Positions 16,192-25,312 are shown, counted from the first letter of the stretch. The stretch is DNA of 48,814 nucleotides from Pseudomonadota bacterium (GCA_021850555.1 JAJZLX010000026.1:1-48814); one strand, 5' to 3'. Notes: generated by a model from the sequence alone, not told the origin. Program-made: numbers and translations.

Positions 16192-19100
16192 ATGTCGCAG
16201 AGGATTCGAAGCATTCTGGTCGCCAATCGGGGCGAAATCGCCATTCGTGTGATGCGGGCCGCGAGCGAGCTCGGACTGCGCACCGTGGCCGTATATTCCC
16301 AGGAAGACCGCTTCTCGCTGCACCGCACGAAGGCGGACGAGGCCTACCTCATCGGGCAGGGCAAGGGGCCGATCGAGGCTTACCTCGATATCGAGGACAT
16401 CCTTCGCATCGCCCGCGAGACCCGGGCGGACGCGGTTCATCCCGGATACGGCTTCCTGTCGGAGAACCCGCAGCTCGCGGAGGGCTGTGCTCGGGCGGGC
16501 ATCCGCTTCATCGGTCCGGAGCCCGAGACCATGCGCATCCTCGGCAACAAGGTGAGCGCTCGCGATCTTGCGACCCGGGCGGGCGTGCCCGTGATGCCCG
16601 CCACGGCGCCGCTGCCGCAGAGCCTCGCGGAATGCCGGCGCCTGGCGGGCATCATCGGCTATCCGATGATGCTGAAAGCCAGCTGGGGCGGCGGCGGGCG
16701 CGGCATGCGCGTCGTGGAAGGCGATGAGCAGCTCGATCAGTTGCTGCCGGTGGCTCGCCGGGAGGCGAAGGCCGCGTTCGGCAACGACGAGGTCTACCTG
16801 GAAAAGCTGGTGCGCCGCGCACGGCACGTGGAGGTCCAGATCCTCGGAGACGCTCACGGCGGCCTCGTGCACCTCTACGAGCGGGACTGCACCGTGCAGC
16901 GGCGCAACCAGAAAGTCATCGAGCGCGCCCCGGCTGTCTTTCTCAGCGACGCCCAGCGCGAAGAGATCTGCCAGGCCGCGCTTGCGATCGGGCGCGCCGC
17001 GCACTATCGCAGCGCCGGCACTGTGGAGTTCCTGCAGGACGCCGACAGCGGCAAGTTCTTCTTCATCGAGGTCAATCCGCGCATCCAGGTGGAGCACACC
17101 GTCACCGAGTGCGCCACCGGCATCGATCTGGTCAAAGCGCAGATCCGGATCGCAGAAGGCGCGCGTCTCGGCACACCGGAAAGCGGCGTGCCGCCGCAGG
17201 AGGACATCCGCATCCACGCGCACTCGCTGCAGTGCCGGGTCACCACCGAGGACCCTGAGAACAGCTTCATCCCCGATTACGGCAAGATCAGCGCCTACCG
17301 CAGCCCGGCCGGGTTTGGCATCCGCCTCGACGCCGGCACCGCCTACACCGGCGCCATCATCACGCGCTCCTACGACTCCCTGCTGGTCAAGGTGACCTCC
17401 TGGGCGTCCACGCCCGAGGAGGCGATTGCGCGCATGCACCGCGCATTATGGGAGTTTCGCATCCGCGGCGTCGTCACCAACCTGCGGTTCCTCGACCAGG
17501 TCATCACCCACCCGCGCTTCGCCCGCGGCGAGTACACGACCAAATTCATCGACGAGACGCCTGAGCTGTTTCGCTGGCCGCGCAAGCGCGACCGGGCGAC
17601 TCGCATCCTCTCCTACATCGCCGACACCATCGTCAACGGCCACCCGGAGGCGCGCAACCGCCCGCGCCCGCAGCGGCTCGAGAGCGCGAGGCTGCCGCCG
17701 GTGACTCTCGGCGATCCTCCGGCCGGAACCCGCCAGCGGCTCGAGGCGCTGGGCCCGGAGCGCTTCGCGCAGTGGATGCTGCAACAGAAGCGGGTGCTGC
17801 TCACCGACACCACGATGCGTGATGCGCACCAGTCGCTGCTCGCCACGCGCATGCGCACCATCGACATGGCGGCCATCGCCCCGTATTACGCCTGCCTCGC
17901 GCCCGAGCTGTTCTCGGTGGAGTGCTGGGGCGGGGCGACCTTCGATGTGGCCATGCGCTTTCTGCACGAGGATCCCTGGCAGCGGCTGTCGACGCTGCGC
18001 GCGGCTCTCCCCAACCTGCTGCTGCAGATGCTGCTGCGCTCGGCCAACGCCGTCGGGTATACCAACTACCCGGACAACGTGGTGCGCTTTTTCGTCCGGC
18101 GCGCCGCCGAGGGCGGCATCGACGTGTTCCGGATCTTCGATTCGCTCAACTGGGTCGAGAACATGCGCGTGGCGATCGACGCGGTGCTCGAGTCCGGCAA
18201 GCTCTGCGAGGCGGCGATCTGCTACACGGGCAACCTGAGCGATCCGCACGAGAGAAAGTACACCCTGGACTACTACCTGAGACTCGCCCGCGAGCTGAAG
18301 GCCGCCGGGACGCACGTGCTCGGCATCAAGGACATGGCGGGACTGTGCCGTCCGCGTGCCGCCTACACTCTGGTCAAGGCACTCAAGGAGGAGATCGGCC
18401 TGCCGGTGCACTTCCACACTCACGATACCAGCGGCATCGCCGCGGCGAGCGTGCTGGCAGCCGTCGATGCCGGAGTGGATGCCGTCGATGGGGCGATCGA
18501 CGCGATGAGCGGGCTCACCTCGCAGCCGAATCTCGGCTCGATCGTCGAGGCGCTGCGCCACGGAGAGCGCGACCCCGGAGTGGACCCCGCGAAGCTGCGC
18601 ATGCTCTCTTCCTACTGGGAGCAGGTGCGCCGGCTCTATGCCGCCTTCGAAAGCGACATCCGCGCTGGCGCCTCTGAGGTCTATGTGCACGGCATGCCCG
18701 GCGGCCAGTACACCAACCTGCGCGAGCAGGCCCGTGCCCTCGGCATCGACAACGCCCACTGGCCGCAGGTCGCCCAGGCGTACGCCGACGTCAACGCGAT
18801 GTTCGGCGACATTGTCAAGGTCACACCCAGCTCCAAGGTGGTCGGCGATATGGCCCTGCTCATGGTGACGAGCGGCCTCACGCCTCAGCAGGTGCTCGAC
18901 CCCGAGGTCGACGTGCCCTTCCCGGAATCGGTGGTGCAGCTGTTTCACGGCGATCTCGGCCAGCCGGAGGGCGGCTTCCCGCAGGCTCTGCAGCGCAAGG
19001 TGCTCAAGGGCGTGGCGCCCCTCGCCACCCGGCCTGGAGCCTCCCTTGCGCCGGCGGATCTGGAAGCGGAGCGCGCCAGGATCCAGCGGCAGGTGCCGCG

Positions 19101-19638
19101 CCCGGTCACCGACGATGATCTGGCTTCGTACCTCATGTACCCGAAGGTGTGGCAAGAGTATGCCGCGGTGCGCACCCAGTATGGCGATGTCGGCATCCTG
19201 CCGACCCCCGTGTTTTTCTACGGCATGGAGCCGGGGCAGGAGATCTGCCTCGATCTGGAGAAGGGCAAGACGCTGTTCGTGCGCTACGTTGCCTGCAGTG
19301 AGACGCACGAAGACGGCACCCGCACGGTGTTCCTGGAGCTGAACGGCCATCCCCGCTCGCTGCGGGTGCCCGACAGGAGCCAGGTCGCCCGGCGGCCTCC
19401 GCAGCGCAAGGCCGAGGCCGGCAACCCGCGGGAGGTGGGCGCGCCCATGCCGGGCACCCTCACCACCATCGCGGTGAGCGTCGGGCGCAAGGTTGCCCGG
19501 GGCGATGTGCTGGCGACGCTGGAAGCGATGAAGATGGAAACCCAGGTTCGCGCCGAGATCGACGGCGAGGTCGCCGAGGTGTTGGTCACTCCGGGCCAGC
19601 AGGTGGACCCGAAGGATCTGCTGCTGGTGCTGCGTTAG
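16192..19638 (+). CDS. pyc: Pyruvate carboxylase, single chain
   Basis: A 1148-residue biotin enzyme converting pyruvate and bicarbonate to oxaloacetate. The biotin carboxylase domain (about 1-455) has ANRGEIAIRV, the ATP-grasp glycine loop GGGGRGMR and EVNPRIQVEHTVTE. The carboxyltransferase TIM barrel starts near residue 536 with TDTTMRDAHQSLLATR, and its metal site includes HFHTHDTSG. The C-terminal biotinyl domain carries EAMKMET with biotin lysine K1114. The start has only a weak ribosome site, but homology begins at once. Pyruvate is the expected end product of the deoxyhexose routes in this window. Its 3' end overlaps the convergent glucoamylase-family gene by 53 bp. Confidence 0.96.
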   Translation: MSQRIRSILVANRGEIAIRVMRAASELGLRTVAVYSQEDRFSLHRTKADEAYLIGQGKGPIEAYLDIEDILRIARETRADAVHPGYGFLSENPQLAEGCARAGIRFIGPEPETMRILGNKVSARDLATRAGVPVMPATAPLPQSLAECRRLAGIIGYPMMLKASWGGGGRGMRVVEGDEQLDQLLPVARREAKAAFGNDEVYLEKLVRRARHVEVQILGDAHGGLVHLYERDCTVQRRNQKVIERAPAVFLSDAQREEICQAALAIGRAAHYRSAGTVEFLQDADSGKFFFIEVNPRIQVEHTVTECATGIDLVKAQIRIAEGARLGTPESGVPPQEDIRIHAHSLQCRVTTEDPENSFIPDYGKISAYRSPAGFGIRLDAGTAYTGAIITRSYDSLLVKVTSWASTPEEAIARMHRALWEFRIRGVVTNLRFLDQVITHPRFARGEYTTKFIDETPELFRWPRKRDRATRILSYIADTIVNGHPEARNRPRPQRLESARLPPVTLGDPPAGTRQRLEALGPERFAQWMLQQKRVLLTDTTMRDAHQSLLATRMRTIDMAAIAPYYACLAPELFSVECWGGATFDVAMRFLHEDPWQRLSTLRAALPNLLLQMLLRSANAVGYTNYPDNVVRFFVRRAAEGGIDVFRIFDSLNWVENMRVAIDAVLESGKLCEAAICYTGNLSDPHERKYTLDYYLRLARELKAAGTHVLGIKDMAGLCRPRAAYTLVKALKEEIGLPVHFHTHDTSGIAAASVLAAVDAGVDAVDGAIDAMSGLTSQPNLGSIVEALRHGERDPGVDPAKLRMLSSYWEQVRRLYAAFESDIRAGASEVYVHGMPGGQYTNLREQARALGIDNAHWPQVAQAYADVNAMFGDIVKVTPSSKVVGDMALLMVTSGLTPQQVLDPEVDVPFPESVVQLFHGDLGQPEGGFPQALQRKVLKGVAPLATRPGASLAPADLEAERARIQRQVPRPVTDDDLASYLMYPKVWQEYAAVRTQYGDVGILPTPVFFYGMEPGQEICLDLEKGKTLFVRYVACSETHEDGTRTVFLELNGHPRSLRVPDRSQVARRPPQRKAEAGNPREVGAPMPGTLTTIAVSVGRKVARGDVLATLEAMKMETQVRAEIDGEVAEVLVTPGQQVDPKDLLLVLR

Positions 19639-21478
19639 CCGAGCTCGACGGCCGCGGGTGCTTGGCGCCGGCCGTGGCCGACATGGCCGCGCTGAACCAG
19701 CCACCGGTGAATTGGGCCCGGCGCAATCCGGCGCGGACATAAGGATTGCGGCGCATGATCCGCCAGAGCAGGCCGGTGCGCTGGTTCTCGATCATGGCGA
19801 TGATCGGCCCCTGATCGATGCCGAGGAACTTGTTATCGACCCAGCCCCGTCCCGGAATGACGTAACCATGACGGGCCAGCCGGGCATGGGTGAAGCTCGG
19901 GTTGAAGGAGTCCAGGAACCCGTAGCGGGTGTAGAGGATGTCGCCGTAATCGCGCAGGAGCGCCTGCGTCGCCTGGGTCACGATCTGCGGGGCGAACGGC
20001 AGAGAGCCGAGCACCGCGGTCGGTGCCAGGGTGCCGTCGTCGTCGGCGGGGTTGGTGATACCGCGCGCGAAATAGCCGTGGAATTGACGCATCCGGCCGT
20101 CGTAGGGGGCGCGGACGTTTCCCGGCCCGTTACAGGCCGTGAGCCCCCAGATGTCCGGACCATAGCCGGCCCAGCCATTCGGGTTGACGATGGCGTACTG
20201 GCGCTGCGCGAGGGTGGCCCGGGTGCCGTTCTCGAAGTAATTCTCACCATGGGCGAGCATGAATGGATCGGCGATGCCCTGCAGATCGATCCACACGGCG
20301 GTGTACTGCGGGCCGAACTGCGGGCCGAAGGCAAGCAGCGTCTGGCCGTCGAGCTCCCGCCAGTCGTGCTCGTCCGTGGCGGTCCAGGCGCTCCACGCGT
20401 TGTTGCGCAAGGGATACGTGGGTGAGCCCAGTCCGAGGATGTAAAGAATCGACGCTTCGTTGTAGCCGGACCAGCGCGCCTTGGAGAAGCCGTGGCCGGG
20501 ATACCAGGCCATGCTGACACGCGGGTCGGTGCCGGGCGCGGCCCATCCCCAGTTGACGCGCAGGTACAGCCGCTTGGCCAGGTGGCGCACCCTGCGCTCC
20601 GTCGCCGTGGGATGGTCGAAGTAACTCTCTGCGGTGAGGACTCCCGCCATGAGCAGTGCGGTATCGATGGTGGAGAGCTCGCTGTTGCGATACCTCAGGC
20701 CGCTTCGCATGCCGATGAAGTGGTAGAAGAATCCATGGTACCCCGCATAGCCTCTGCGTCCCTTTCCCTGGGGACGGCTGAGCAGGAAGGCAAGAATCTT
20801 GCGTACGCGTGAGGCTGCGGCGTGCCGGGGGACGTATCTGCGGTCGGCGCCGATCACATATGCCGTCAGCTCAAAACCGATAGCCGCGATGCTCGAGGGA
20901 TCGCGGGACGGCCAATGATCCGGTGCCAGCCCGGTCACCGGGTCGGCCGTGTCCCAGAAGTAGTCGAACGTGCGCCGCTCGATGTCGCGGTACATGCGTC
21001 GAGGATCGTTCGCCAGAGCCTGCACGCAGGGCTGGGAGATCAGTGCGACCGGGGTCGGTGGCCACGGCTTCCATGACGTCGGCTTCGCACACGCAATCGC
21101 GACGAGCGCGCCGGGCATGGCGGCGTTCTCCATTGCCAGTCGGGTGACCGGATCCGGGGTATTCGTCTTGTCCCAGATCTCATCGGAAGCCAGGCGCGCG
21201 ATATCGCGGCCCATTTGTCTCGGGTCGACTGAGAAGCGCTGCACGAAGCGCCACGAGAGAGGCGCGGGGGTCAGCGCTCGCGATGGCGATGCATGCGCGC
21301 ACATCATGACCGCGAGCGCCGCGAGCGCCGCGAGCGCGCCGGCCGGGCGCGGCCGGCGAGGCGCGCGTGCGCGGGTCGCAGGCAGGGCGCGCGCCGGCGC
21401 TTGAAGCGCGCAGCTGCGACGAGCCGCTCGTAATGCCGCCTCCTGCGTTTCGCCCTTTCTGAGCAAGGAACCGCTCAT
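19586..21478 (-). CDS. Secreted glucoamylase-family (GH144-like) glycoside hydrolase
   Basis: About 630 residues from the ATG chosen. A signal-like region (AGALAALAALAVMMCAHA) precedes the mature chain. The second half matches the PF10091 glucoamylase-family domain: MRSGLRYRNSELSTIDTALL, YNEASILYILGLGS, YFENGTRATLAQRQYA, GWAGYGPDIWGLTACNGPG and HGYVIPGRGWVDNKFLGIDQGP. Characterised members include GH144 endo-beta-1,2-glucanases and the hydrolase part of cyclic beta-1,2-glucan synthases, so a beta-glucan substrate is more likely than starch. The start is uncertain: the frame stays open to 21781 and contains a LacI-like helix-turn-helix just upstream. The low-complexity C-terminus is encoded antisense to the end of pyc. 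Confidence 0.75.
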   Translation of the reverse strand: MSGSLLRKGETQEAALRAARRSCALQAPARALPATRARAPRRPRPAGALAALAALAVMMCAHASPSRALTPAPLSWRFVQRFSVDPRQMGRDIARLASDEIWDKTNTPDPVTRLAMENAAMPGALVAIACAKPTSWKPWPPTPVALISQPCVQALANDPRRMYRDIERRTFDYFWDTADPVTGLAPDHWPSRDPSSIAAIGFELTAYVIGADRRYVPRHAAASRVRKILAFLLSRPQGKGRRGYAGYHGFFYHFIGMRSGLRYRNSELSTIDTALLMAGVLTAESYFDHPTATERRVRHLAKRLYLRVNWGWAAPGTDPRVSMAWYPGHGFSKARWSGYNEASILYILGLGSPTYPLRNNAWSAWTATDEHDWRELDGQTLLAFGPQFGPQYTAVWIDLQGIADPFMLAHGENYFENGTRATLAQRQYAIVNPNGWAGYGPDIWGLTACNGPGNVRAPYDGRMRQFHGYFARGITNPADDDGTLAPTAVLGSLPFAPQIVTQATQALLRDYGDILYTRYGFLDSFNPSFTHARLARHGYVIPGRGWVDNKFLGIDQGPIIAMIENQRTGLLWRIMRRNPYVRAGLRRAQFTGGWFSAAMSATAGAKHPRPSSSANAAPAADPSGPPAGPE

Positions 21479-21535
21479 CACGCGCGATATGGTCGCGGTG
21501 GAGATTTCGGTCAACGTCGTGACTTCTCGGATATC
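21416..21535 (-). pseudogene. Probable decayed LacI-type helix-turn-helix, in frame with the glucoamylase
   Basis: About 40 codons in the same frame as the glucoamylase gene encode a segment that lines up without gaps with LacI-family N-termini: DIREVTTL, then ISTATISRVMSGS, then ET and LRAA. The recognition-helix pattern (S-x-A-T-x-S-R-V-x-x-G) is complete. The usual A-G turn before it is T-E, no start codon sits at the normal place, and no sugar-binding domain follows. It most likely is the remnant of a regulator deleted next to its target gene; it partly overlaps the proposed N-terminus of the glucoamylase. Confidence 0.5.
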
Positions 21536-21882
21536 GAGAAGGGAAGAATGCAGTCTCGGGGTCGTGAACGTCCATAGGCCGGCGGTCCCGGCTGGACAGA
21601 AAATCCGGCCGGGCTGAGCATCAGTCCAGTGCATGGGTGCCCGATCCGGGGAGATCCTCATGCCGGGCGGCTGCGGCCACTGATTGCAATCATATGCGCT
21701 TTGATTTGCAGGGATTGCAGGCGTTCGCAACACACCCGCCCCGGGGGCGGGACCGGCGCAGCAGTCACTTCCGGGAGGCAACGGCGCGCCGCCCCACGCG
21801 TGCTGCCCGTCGCGGACGCGCTTGACAGCCGATCCAGCCGCTTCGTAATGTCTGAGTTAAATCTGAGCGGTGAGGAGAGCGG
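21479..21882. other. Divergent intergenic region with promoter-like and palindromic elements
   Basis: This 404-bp stretch lies between the glucoamylase-family gene and the FAD dehydrogenase. It holds the upstream part of the LacI-like remnant, a perfect palindrome GATTGCAATC (21682-21691) with further GATTTGCA (21703) and GATTGCA (21713) copies, and TTGACA (21822-21827) with CGTAAT 16 bp on. A TCTGAG direct repeat (21851 and 21863) lies just before the ribosome site. I see no RNA gene or convincing additional open frame. Confidence 0.5.
21822..21849 (+). promoter_or_regulatory. Predicted promoter of the FAD hydroxyacid dehydrogenase
   Basis: A perfect -35 TTGACA (21822-21827) is followed after 16 bp by CGTAAT (21844-21849), 4/6 of the -10 consensus. 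Transcription would start near 21856, about 27 nt before the ATG. The weak -10 suggests an activator or another start. Confidence 0.45.
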
Positions 21883-23286
21883 ATGAGTCAGCTGATCGAA
21901 GCGCTTGCAGCCGCGCTGGGTCCCGAAGCGGTGCTCTGCGGCGGTGCTGCCCGGGAAGCGCGCGATGCGGCCCAGACCCGCGGCCTGTGCACCGAGCTCG
22001 GCACGCCGCTCGCCGTGCTTCGACCGCGCTCGACGGCCGAGGTCTCGCAGATCCTCGCGATGGCCAATGCCGCCGCTCAGTCGGTGGTGCCCTGGGGCGG
22101 GTGCACCGGGCTCGTGGACGGCGCCTATGCCGAGGGTGCCCTGGCGCTGTCCTTGGATCGCCTGTGTGCGATCGAGGAGATCGATGAGACCAACCGCGTG
22201 ATGCGTGTTCAGGCCGGCTGCATCCTGCAGACCGCCTGCGAGGCGGCGGAGGCGCGTGATCTGCTCTTGCCGCTCGACCTCGGCGCGAGGGGGTCCGCGA
22301 CCATCGGGGGCACGATCTCCACCAATGCGGGCGGCAACCGCGTGCTGCGCTGGGGCATGGCCCGGGACATGGTGCTGGGGCTTACCGCGGTGCTCGCCGA
22401 CGGCACCGTGATCGACTCTGTGAACACCCTCATCAAGAACAACGCCGGGTACGACCTGAAGCAGCTGTTCATCGGCTCGGAAGGCACGCTCGGCGTGGTG
22501 ACTCGTGCGGTGTTGCGGCTGCGTCCGAAGCCGCTCAGCGAGAACGTCGCATTGCTCGCGGTCGAGGCGTTCGAGCATCTGCCGCGGCTGCTGCGCCGCC
22601 TGGAGCGCGAGCTCGGCGGATCGCTCTCTTCGTTCGAAGTGATGTGGACCGAATTTTACCAGTTGGTCACGACCGCGCCCGCGCCGGGCCGGCCTATCCT
22701 GCCGCATGGGTCTCCATTCTATGTATTGGTCGAGGCCCGCGGAACCGACGCCCGGGCGGATGCGGAGCAATTCGAGAACGTGCTGGCCGGCGCGCTCGAG
22801 GCCGGTGAAGTCCGCGACGCGGTGATCGCGAAATCCGACAGCGAGCGGCGGACGATGTGGAGCCTGCGCGATGATGTGGCGCAGCTGACCCGCGACGGTC
22901 CGGTATCGGCCTTCGATGTCAGCCTCAAGATCGATGACATGCCCGGGTACCTCGAGGAGGTTCGCGGCGGGCTCAAGAGTCGTTGGGGCAACGCATGTCG
23001 CCTGGTCGTGTGGGGTCACCTCGGCGACGGCAATCTGCACCTGATGGTGAGTGCCGGCGATGACTCGCCGCAGGCGCGGCACGTGATCGGGGAAATCATC
23101 TATGGGTCGTTGCGCAAGCGTTGCGGCTCCTCCATTTCCGGCGAGCACGGCATCGGCCTGCAGAAGCGCGCCTACCTGCCGTGCTCGCGCACGCCCGCGG
23201 AAATCGCGCTCATGCGCACGCTCAAGACGGCTCTCGATCCGCGCAACATCCTCAACCCGGGCAAGCTGCTCGCCGGGACGGTCTGA
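21883..23286 (+). CDS. FAD-linked D-2-hydroxyacid dehydrogenase (GlcD/D-lactate/D-2-hydroxyglutarate type)
   Basis: A 467-residue PCMH-type flavoprotein. The FAD-binding half has VVPWGGCTGL, GGTISTNAGGNRVLRWGM and IGSEGTLGVVT; the C-terminal half has GHLGDGNLHL and ISGEHGIGLQKR with the metal-binding His residues of this family. Substrate among D-lactate, glycolate and D-2-hydroxyglutarate cannot be read from these motifs. Glycolate is attractive because one of the apiose-pathway RLP reactions releases glycolate. The ATG follows a GAGGAGAG ribosome site. The stop faces that of the FMN oxidase 17 bp away. Confidence 0.85.
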   Translation: MSQLIEALAAALGPEAVLCGGAAREARDAAQTRGLCTELGTPLAVLRPRSTAEVSQILAMANAAAQSVVPWGGCTGLVDGAYAEGALALSLDRLCAIEEIDETNRVMRVQAGCILQTACEAAEARDLLLPLDLGARGSATIGGTISTNAGGNRVLRWGMARDMVLGLTAVLADGTVIDSVNTLIKNNAGYDLKQLFIGSEGTLGVVTRAVLRLRPKPLSENVALLAVEAFEHLPRLLRRLERELGGSLSSFEVMWTEFYQLVTTAPAPGRPILPHGSPFYVLVEARGTDARADAEQFENVLAGALEAGEVRDAVIAKSDSERRTMWSLRDDVAQLTRDGPVSAFDVSLKIDDMPGYLEEVRGGLKSRWGNACRLVVWGHLGDGNLHLMVSAGDDSPQARHVIGEIIYGSLRKRCGSSISGEHGIGLQKRAYLPCSRTPAEIALMRTLKTALDPRNILNPGKLLAGTV

Positions 23287-23303
23287 GGCCGCGCCGCGGG
23301 CTC

Positions 23304-24500
23304 TCAGCGGGCGGCCGCGATCCCGGGACCGCGCAGCAGGTGCGGCCCGAGATCGCGCACCGTGCGGCAACTCAGCTGACCGAGCACCCGGTCAAGCTCG
23401 ACGGTGAGCATCTCCAAGGCGCGGCGGACTCCGGGCTCACCGCCCGCGGCCAGCCCATACAGCGTGGCGCGTCCGATCATCACCGCATCGGCCCCGAGAG
23501 CGAGCGCCTTGGCGATGTCGGTGCCGCGGCGAAAGCCGCTGTCGATCACGATCGTGAGGCGGTCGCCGACCGCCTGCGCGATTTCCGCCAGGACCTCGAT
23601 GGGCGCGACGCAATGATCGAGCTGGCGCCCGCCGTGGTTGGTGAGAACGATGCCATCGCAGCCGAGATCGGCGGCGCGACGCGCGTCGGGAACGCTGAGC
23701 ACACCTTTTATCAGGAGCTTGCGAGGCCAGTGCTGCCGCACCCACGCGACGTCCTCCCAGGTGATGGTGGGGGCGAACATCTGCGGAATTATGGTGCTGC
23801 CGCCGACCGCGCTCGCGGCACCCGCGGGAAGGAAGGCCTCGATATTTCGAAAGCGGGGAATGCCGTGGCGCAGGAGGACCTGTATCAGCCAGCGCGGATG
23901 GCGCAGCGTATCGAGGGTCGCGCGCAGGCTCGGGTGGCCGGGAGCGCGGTAATTGCGCTTGTCCCATTCACGGCTGCCGAAGACGTTGGCGTCGGTGGTG
24001 AACAGCAGTGCCTCATAGCCGCTCGCCGCCGCACGGTGCATGATGTCTTCAGCGATCGCACGGTTGCGCATGACGTACAGCTGCATCCACAGCCGTCCGC
24101 CCGCCTGCTTCGCGACATCTTCCAAGAGCGTCGTCGACAGAGTGCTCAGGGTGTAGGGAATGCCCGAGGCGGCCGCCGCCCGGGCGAGTGCAACGTCCCC
24201 CTGGGGATGCAGCATTCCGTTCAGCCCCGTAGGTCCGATCGCGAGCGGCGCGCCGCAGGGCGCACCGAGCAGTTCAGTGGCGAGGCTGCGCCCCTCGGTG
24301 TCGATGAGGGTGGGCGGCACGAACCGCAGCGCCGTAAAGGCTTCGCGGTTGCCGCGCAGCGTCGCTTCGTCCTCGGCGCCGCCTTCAACGTATTCGAAGG
24401 CGAAGCCCGGCACGCGGCGTTGCGCCACCTCGCGCAGATCGGCGATGCTCAATGCCGCGCTGAGATCCCGCCCGGTGAAGGGCCGGCGTTTCCAGGGCAT
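23304..24500 (-). CDS. FMN-dependent L-2-hydroxyacid oxidase/dehydrogenase (LldD/mandelate type)
   Basis: A 398-residue TIM-barrel flavoenzyme oxidising an L-2-hydroxyacid to a 2-ketoacid. It shows PTGLNGMLHPQGD, the FMN-binding WMQLYVMRN, IKGV (active-site Lys), the catalytic TNHGGRQLD and the phosphate-binding DSGFRRGTDIAKALALGADAVMIGR. L-lactate is the likely substrate, since the hydrolytic deoxyhexose route ends in pyruvate plus L-lactate, but mandelate-type activity is not excluded. It is the last gene of the ten-gene minus-strand operon, 49 bp after the SDR; the ATG at MPWKRR fits the family start. Confidence 0.88.
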   Translation of the reverse strand: MPWKRRPFTGRDLSAALSIADLREVAQRRVPGFAFEYVEGGAEDEATLRGNREAFTALRFVPPTLIDTEGRSLATELLGAPCGAPLAIGPTGLNGMLHPQGDVALARAAAASGIPYTLSTLSTTLLEDVAKQAGGRLWMQLYVMRNRAIAEDIMHRAAASGYEALLFTTDANVFGSREWDKRNYRAPGHPSLRATLDTLRHPRWLIQVLLRHGIPRFRNIEAFLPAGAASAVGGSTIIPQMFAPTITWEDVAWVRQHWPRKLLIKGVLSVPDARRAADLGCDGIVLTNHGGRQLDHCVAPIEVLAEIAQAVGDRLTIVIDSGFRRGTDIAKALALGADAVMIGRATLYGLAAGGEPGVRRALEMLTVELDRVLGQLSCRTVRDLGPHLLRGPGIAAAR

Positions 24501-24549
24501 GTGCGGACGCTCCGGTGACGTTGGGTTCGGGTTTGCGCGGCGGCCCGGC

Positions 24550-25290
24550 TCAGAGGCTCCAGCCGCCATCGATCACGTGGATCTGGCCGGTGGTATAGGT
24601 TGCCCCGGCCAGGTACACCACCAGGTCGGCGATCTCCTGCGGGCGGCCGATCCGGCCGATCGGCTGTCGGGCGATGAAAGCGGCGCGCGTCTGCTCGTAG
24701 TCGCCCTGGGAGCGCAGCCGCTCCTCGAGCGAGGGCGTCTCCACGGTTCCGGGGCAGATGGCATTGCAGCGGACGCCGCGGCCGATGAAATCTGCGGCTA
24801 CGGACTTGGTCAGTCCGATCACGGCGGCCTTGGTGGTTCCGTACACGCACCGCACGGGGACGCCCTTGACGCTGCTCGCCACCGAGGACATGTTGATGAT
24901 GCAGCCCTCGCCGCGCTCGAGCATGCCCGGGAGCACGGCGCGAATCGTGCGAAACATCGCCTTGACGTTCAGGTCATAGGCGAAATCGAGCTCCTCGTCG
25001 GTGCTGTCGAGGAGCGTGCCGTGGTGCACGCAGCCGGCACAGTTAAAAAGAATGTCGACCGCGCCGGCACGCGCGACTGCCGCGGCGACGCTCTTTGCGT
25101 CGAGCACGTCCATCCGGCAGACCTCGATGCCGTGCCCGGCAAGCGGCGCGAGCTTTTCCTCATCGATGTCGGTGGCGAGGACTCTGGCGCCGGCGGCCGC
25201 CAGGGCCAAGCCGCTCGAGCGCCCGATGCCCTGGGCGGCGGCAGTGACGAGCGCGGTCTTGCCTTTCAAGCTGATAGCGGTATTGGACAT
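24550..25290 (-). CDS. SDR, probable 2-keto-3-deoxy-L-fuconate (or -rhamnonate) dehydrogenase
   Basis: A 246-residue NAD(P)-dependent short-chain dehydrogenase. The cofactor loop TAAAQGIG is at 16-23, D41 after the second strand favours NAD, NCAG is at 83-86, and the catalytic set is S135/S136, Y150 and K154. The sequence around INMSSVASSVKGVP, CNAICPGTVETPSLEERL and HVIDGGWSL strongly resembles the Xanthomonas/Burkholderia L-KDF dehydrogenases, which oxidise 2-keto-3-deoxy-L-fuconate to the 2,4-diketo acid. The partner hydrolase and lactonase are in the other minus-strand operon at the right edge. It sits 22 bp after the Gfo/Idh/MocA gene. Confidence 0.8.
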   Translation of the reverse strand: MSNTAISLKGKTALVTAAAQGIGRSSGLALAAAGARVLATDIDEEKLAPLAGHGIEVCRMDVLDAKSVAAAVARAGAVDILFNCAGCVHHGTLLDSTDEELDFAYDLNVKAMFRTIRAVLPGMLERGEGCIINMSSVASSVKGVPVRCVYGTTKAAVIGLTKSVAADFIGRGVRCNAICPGTVETPSLEERLRSQGDYEQTRAAFIARQPIGRIGRPQEIADLVVYLAGATYTTGQIHVIDGGWSL

Positions 25291-25312
25291 GCCTGTTCTC
25301 GGGTCTATGACG

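Noticed and set aside
23287..23303. GGCCGC...GCGGCC repeat at the convergent end of the two oxidase genes as a terminator
   Set aside because: The arms are far apart and no T-tract follows on either strand; GC-rich sequence produces such words by chance.
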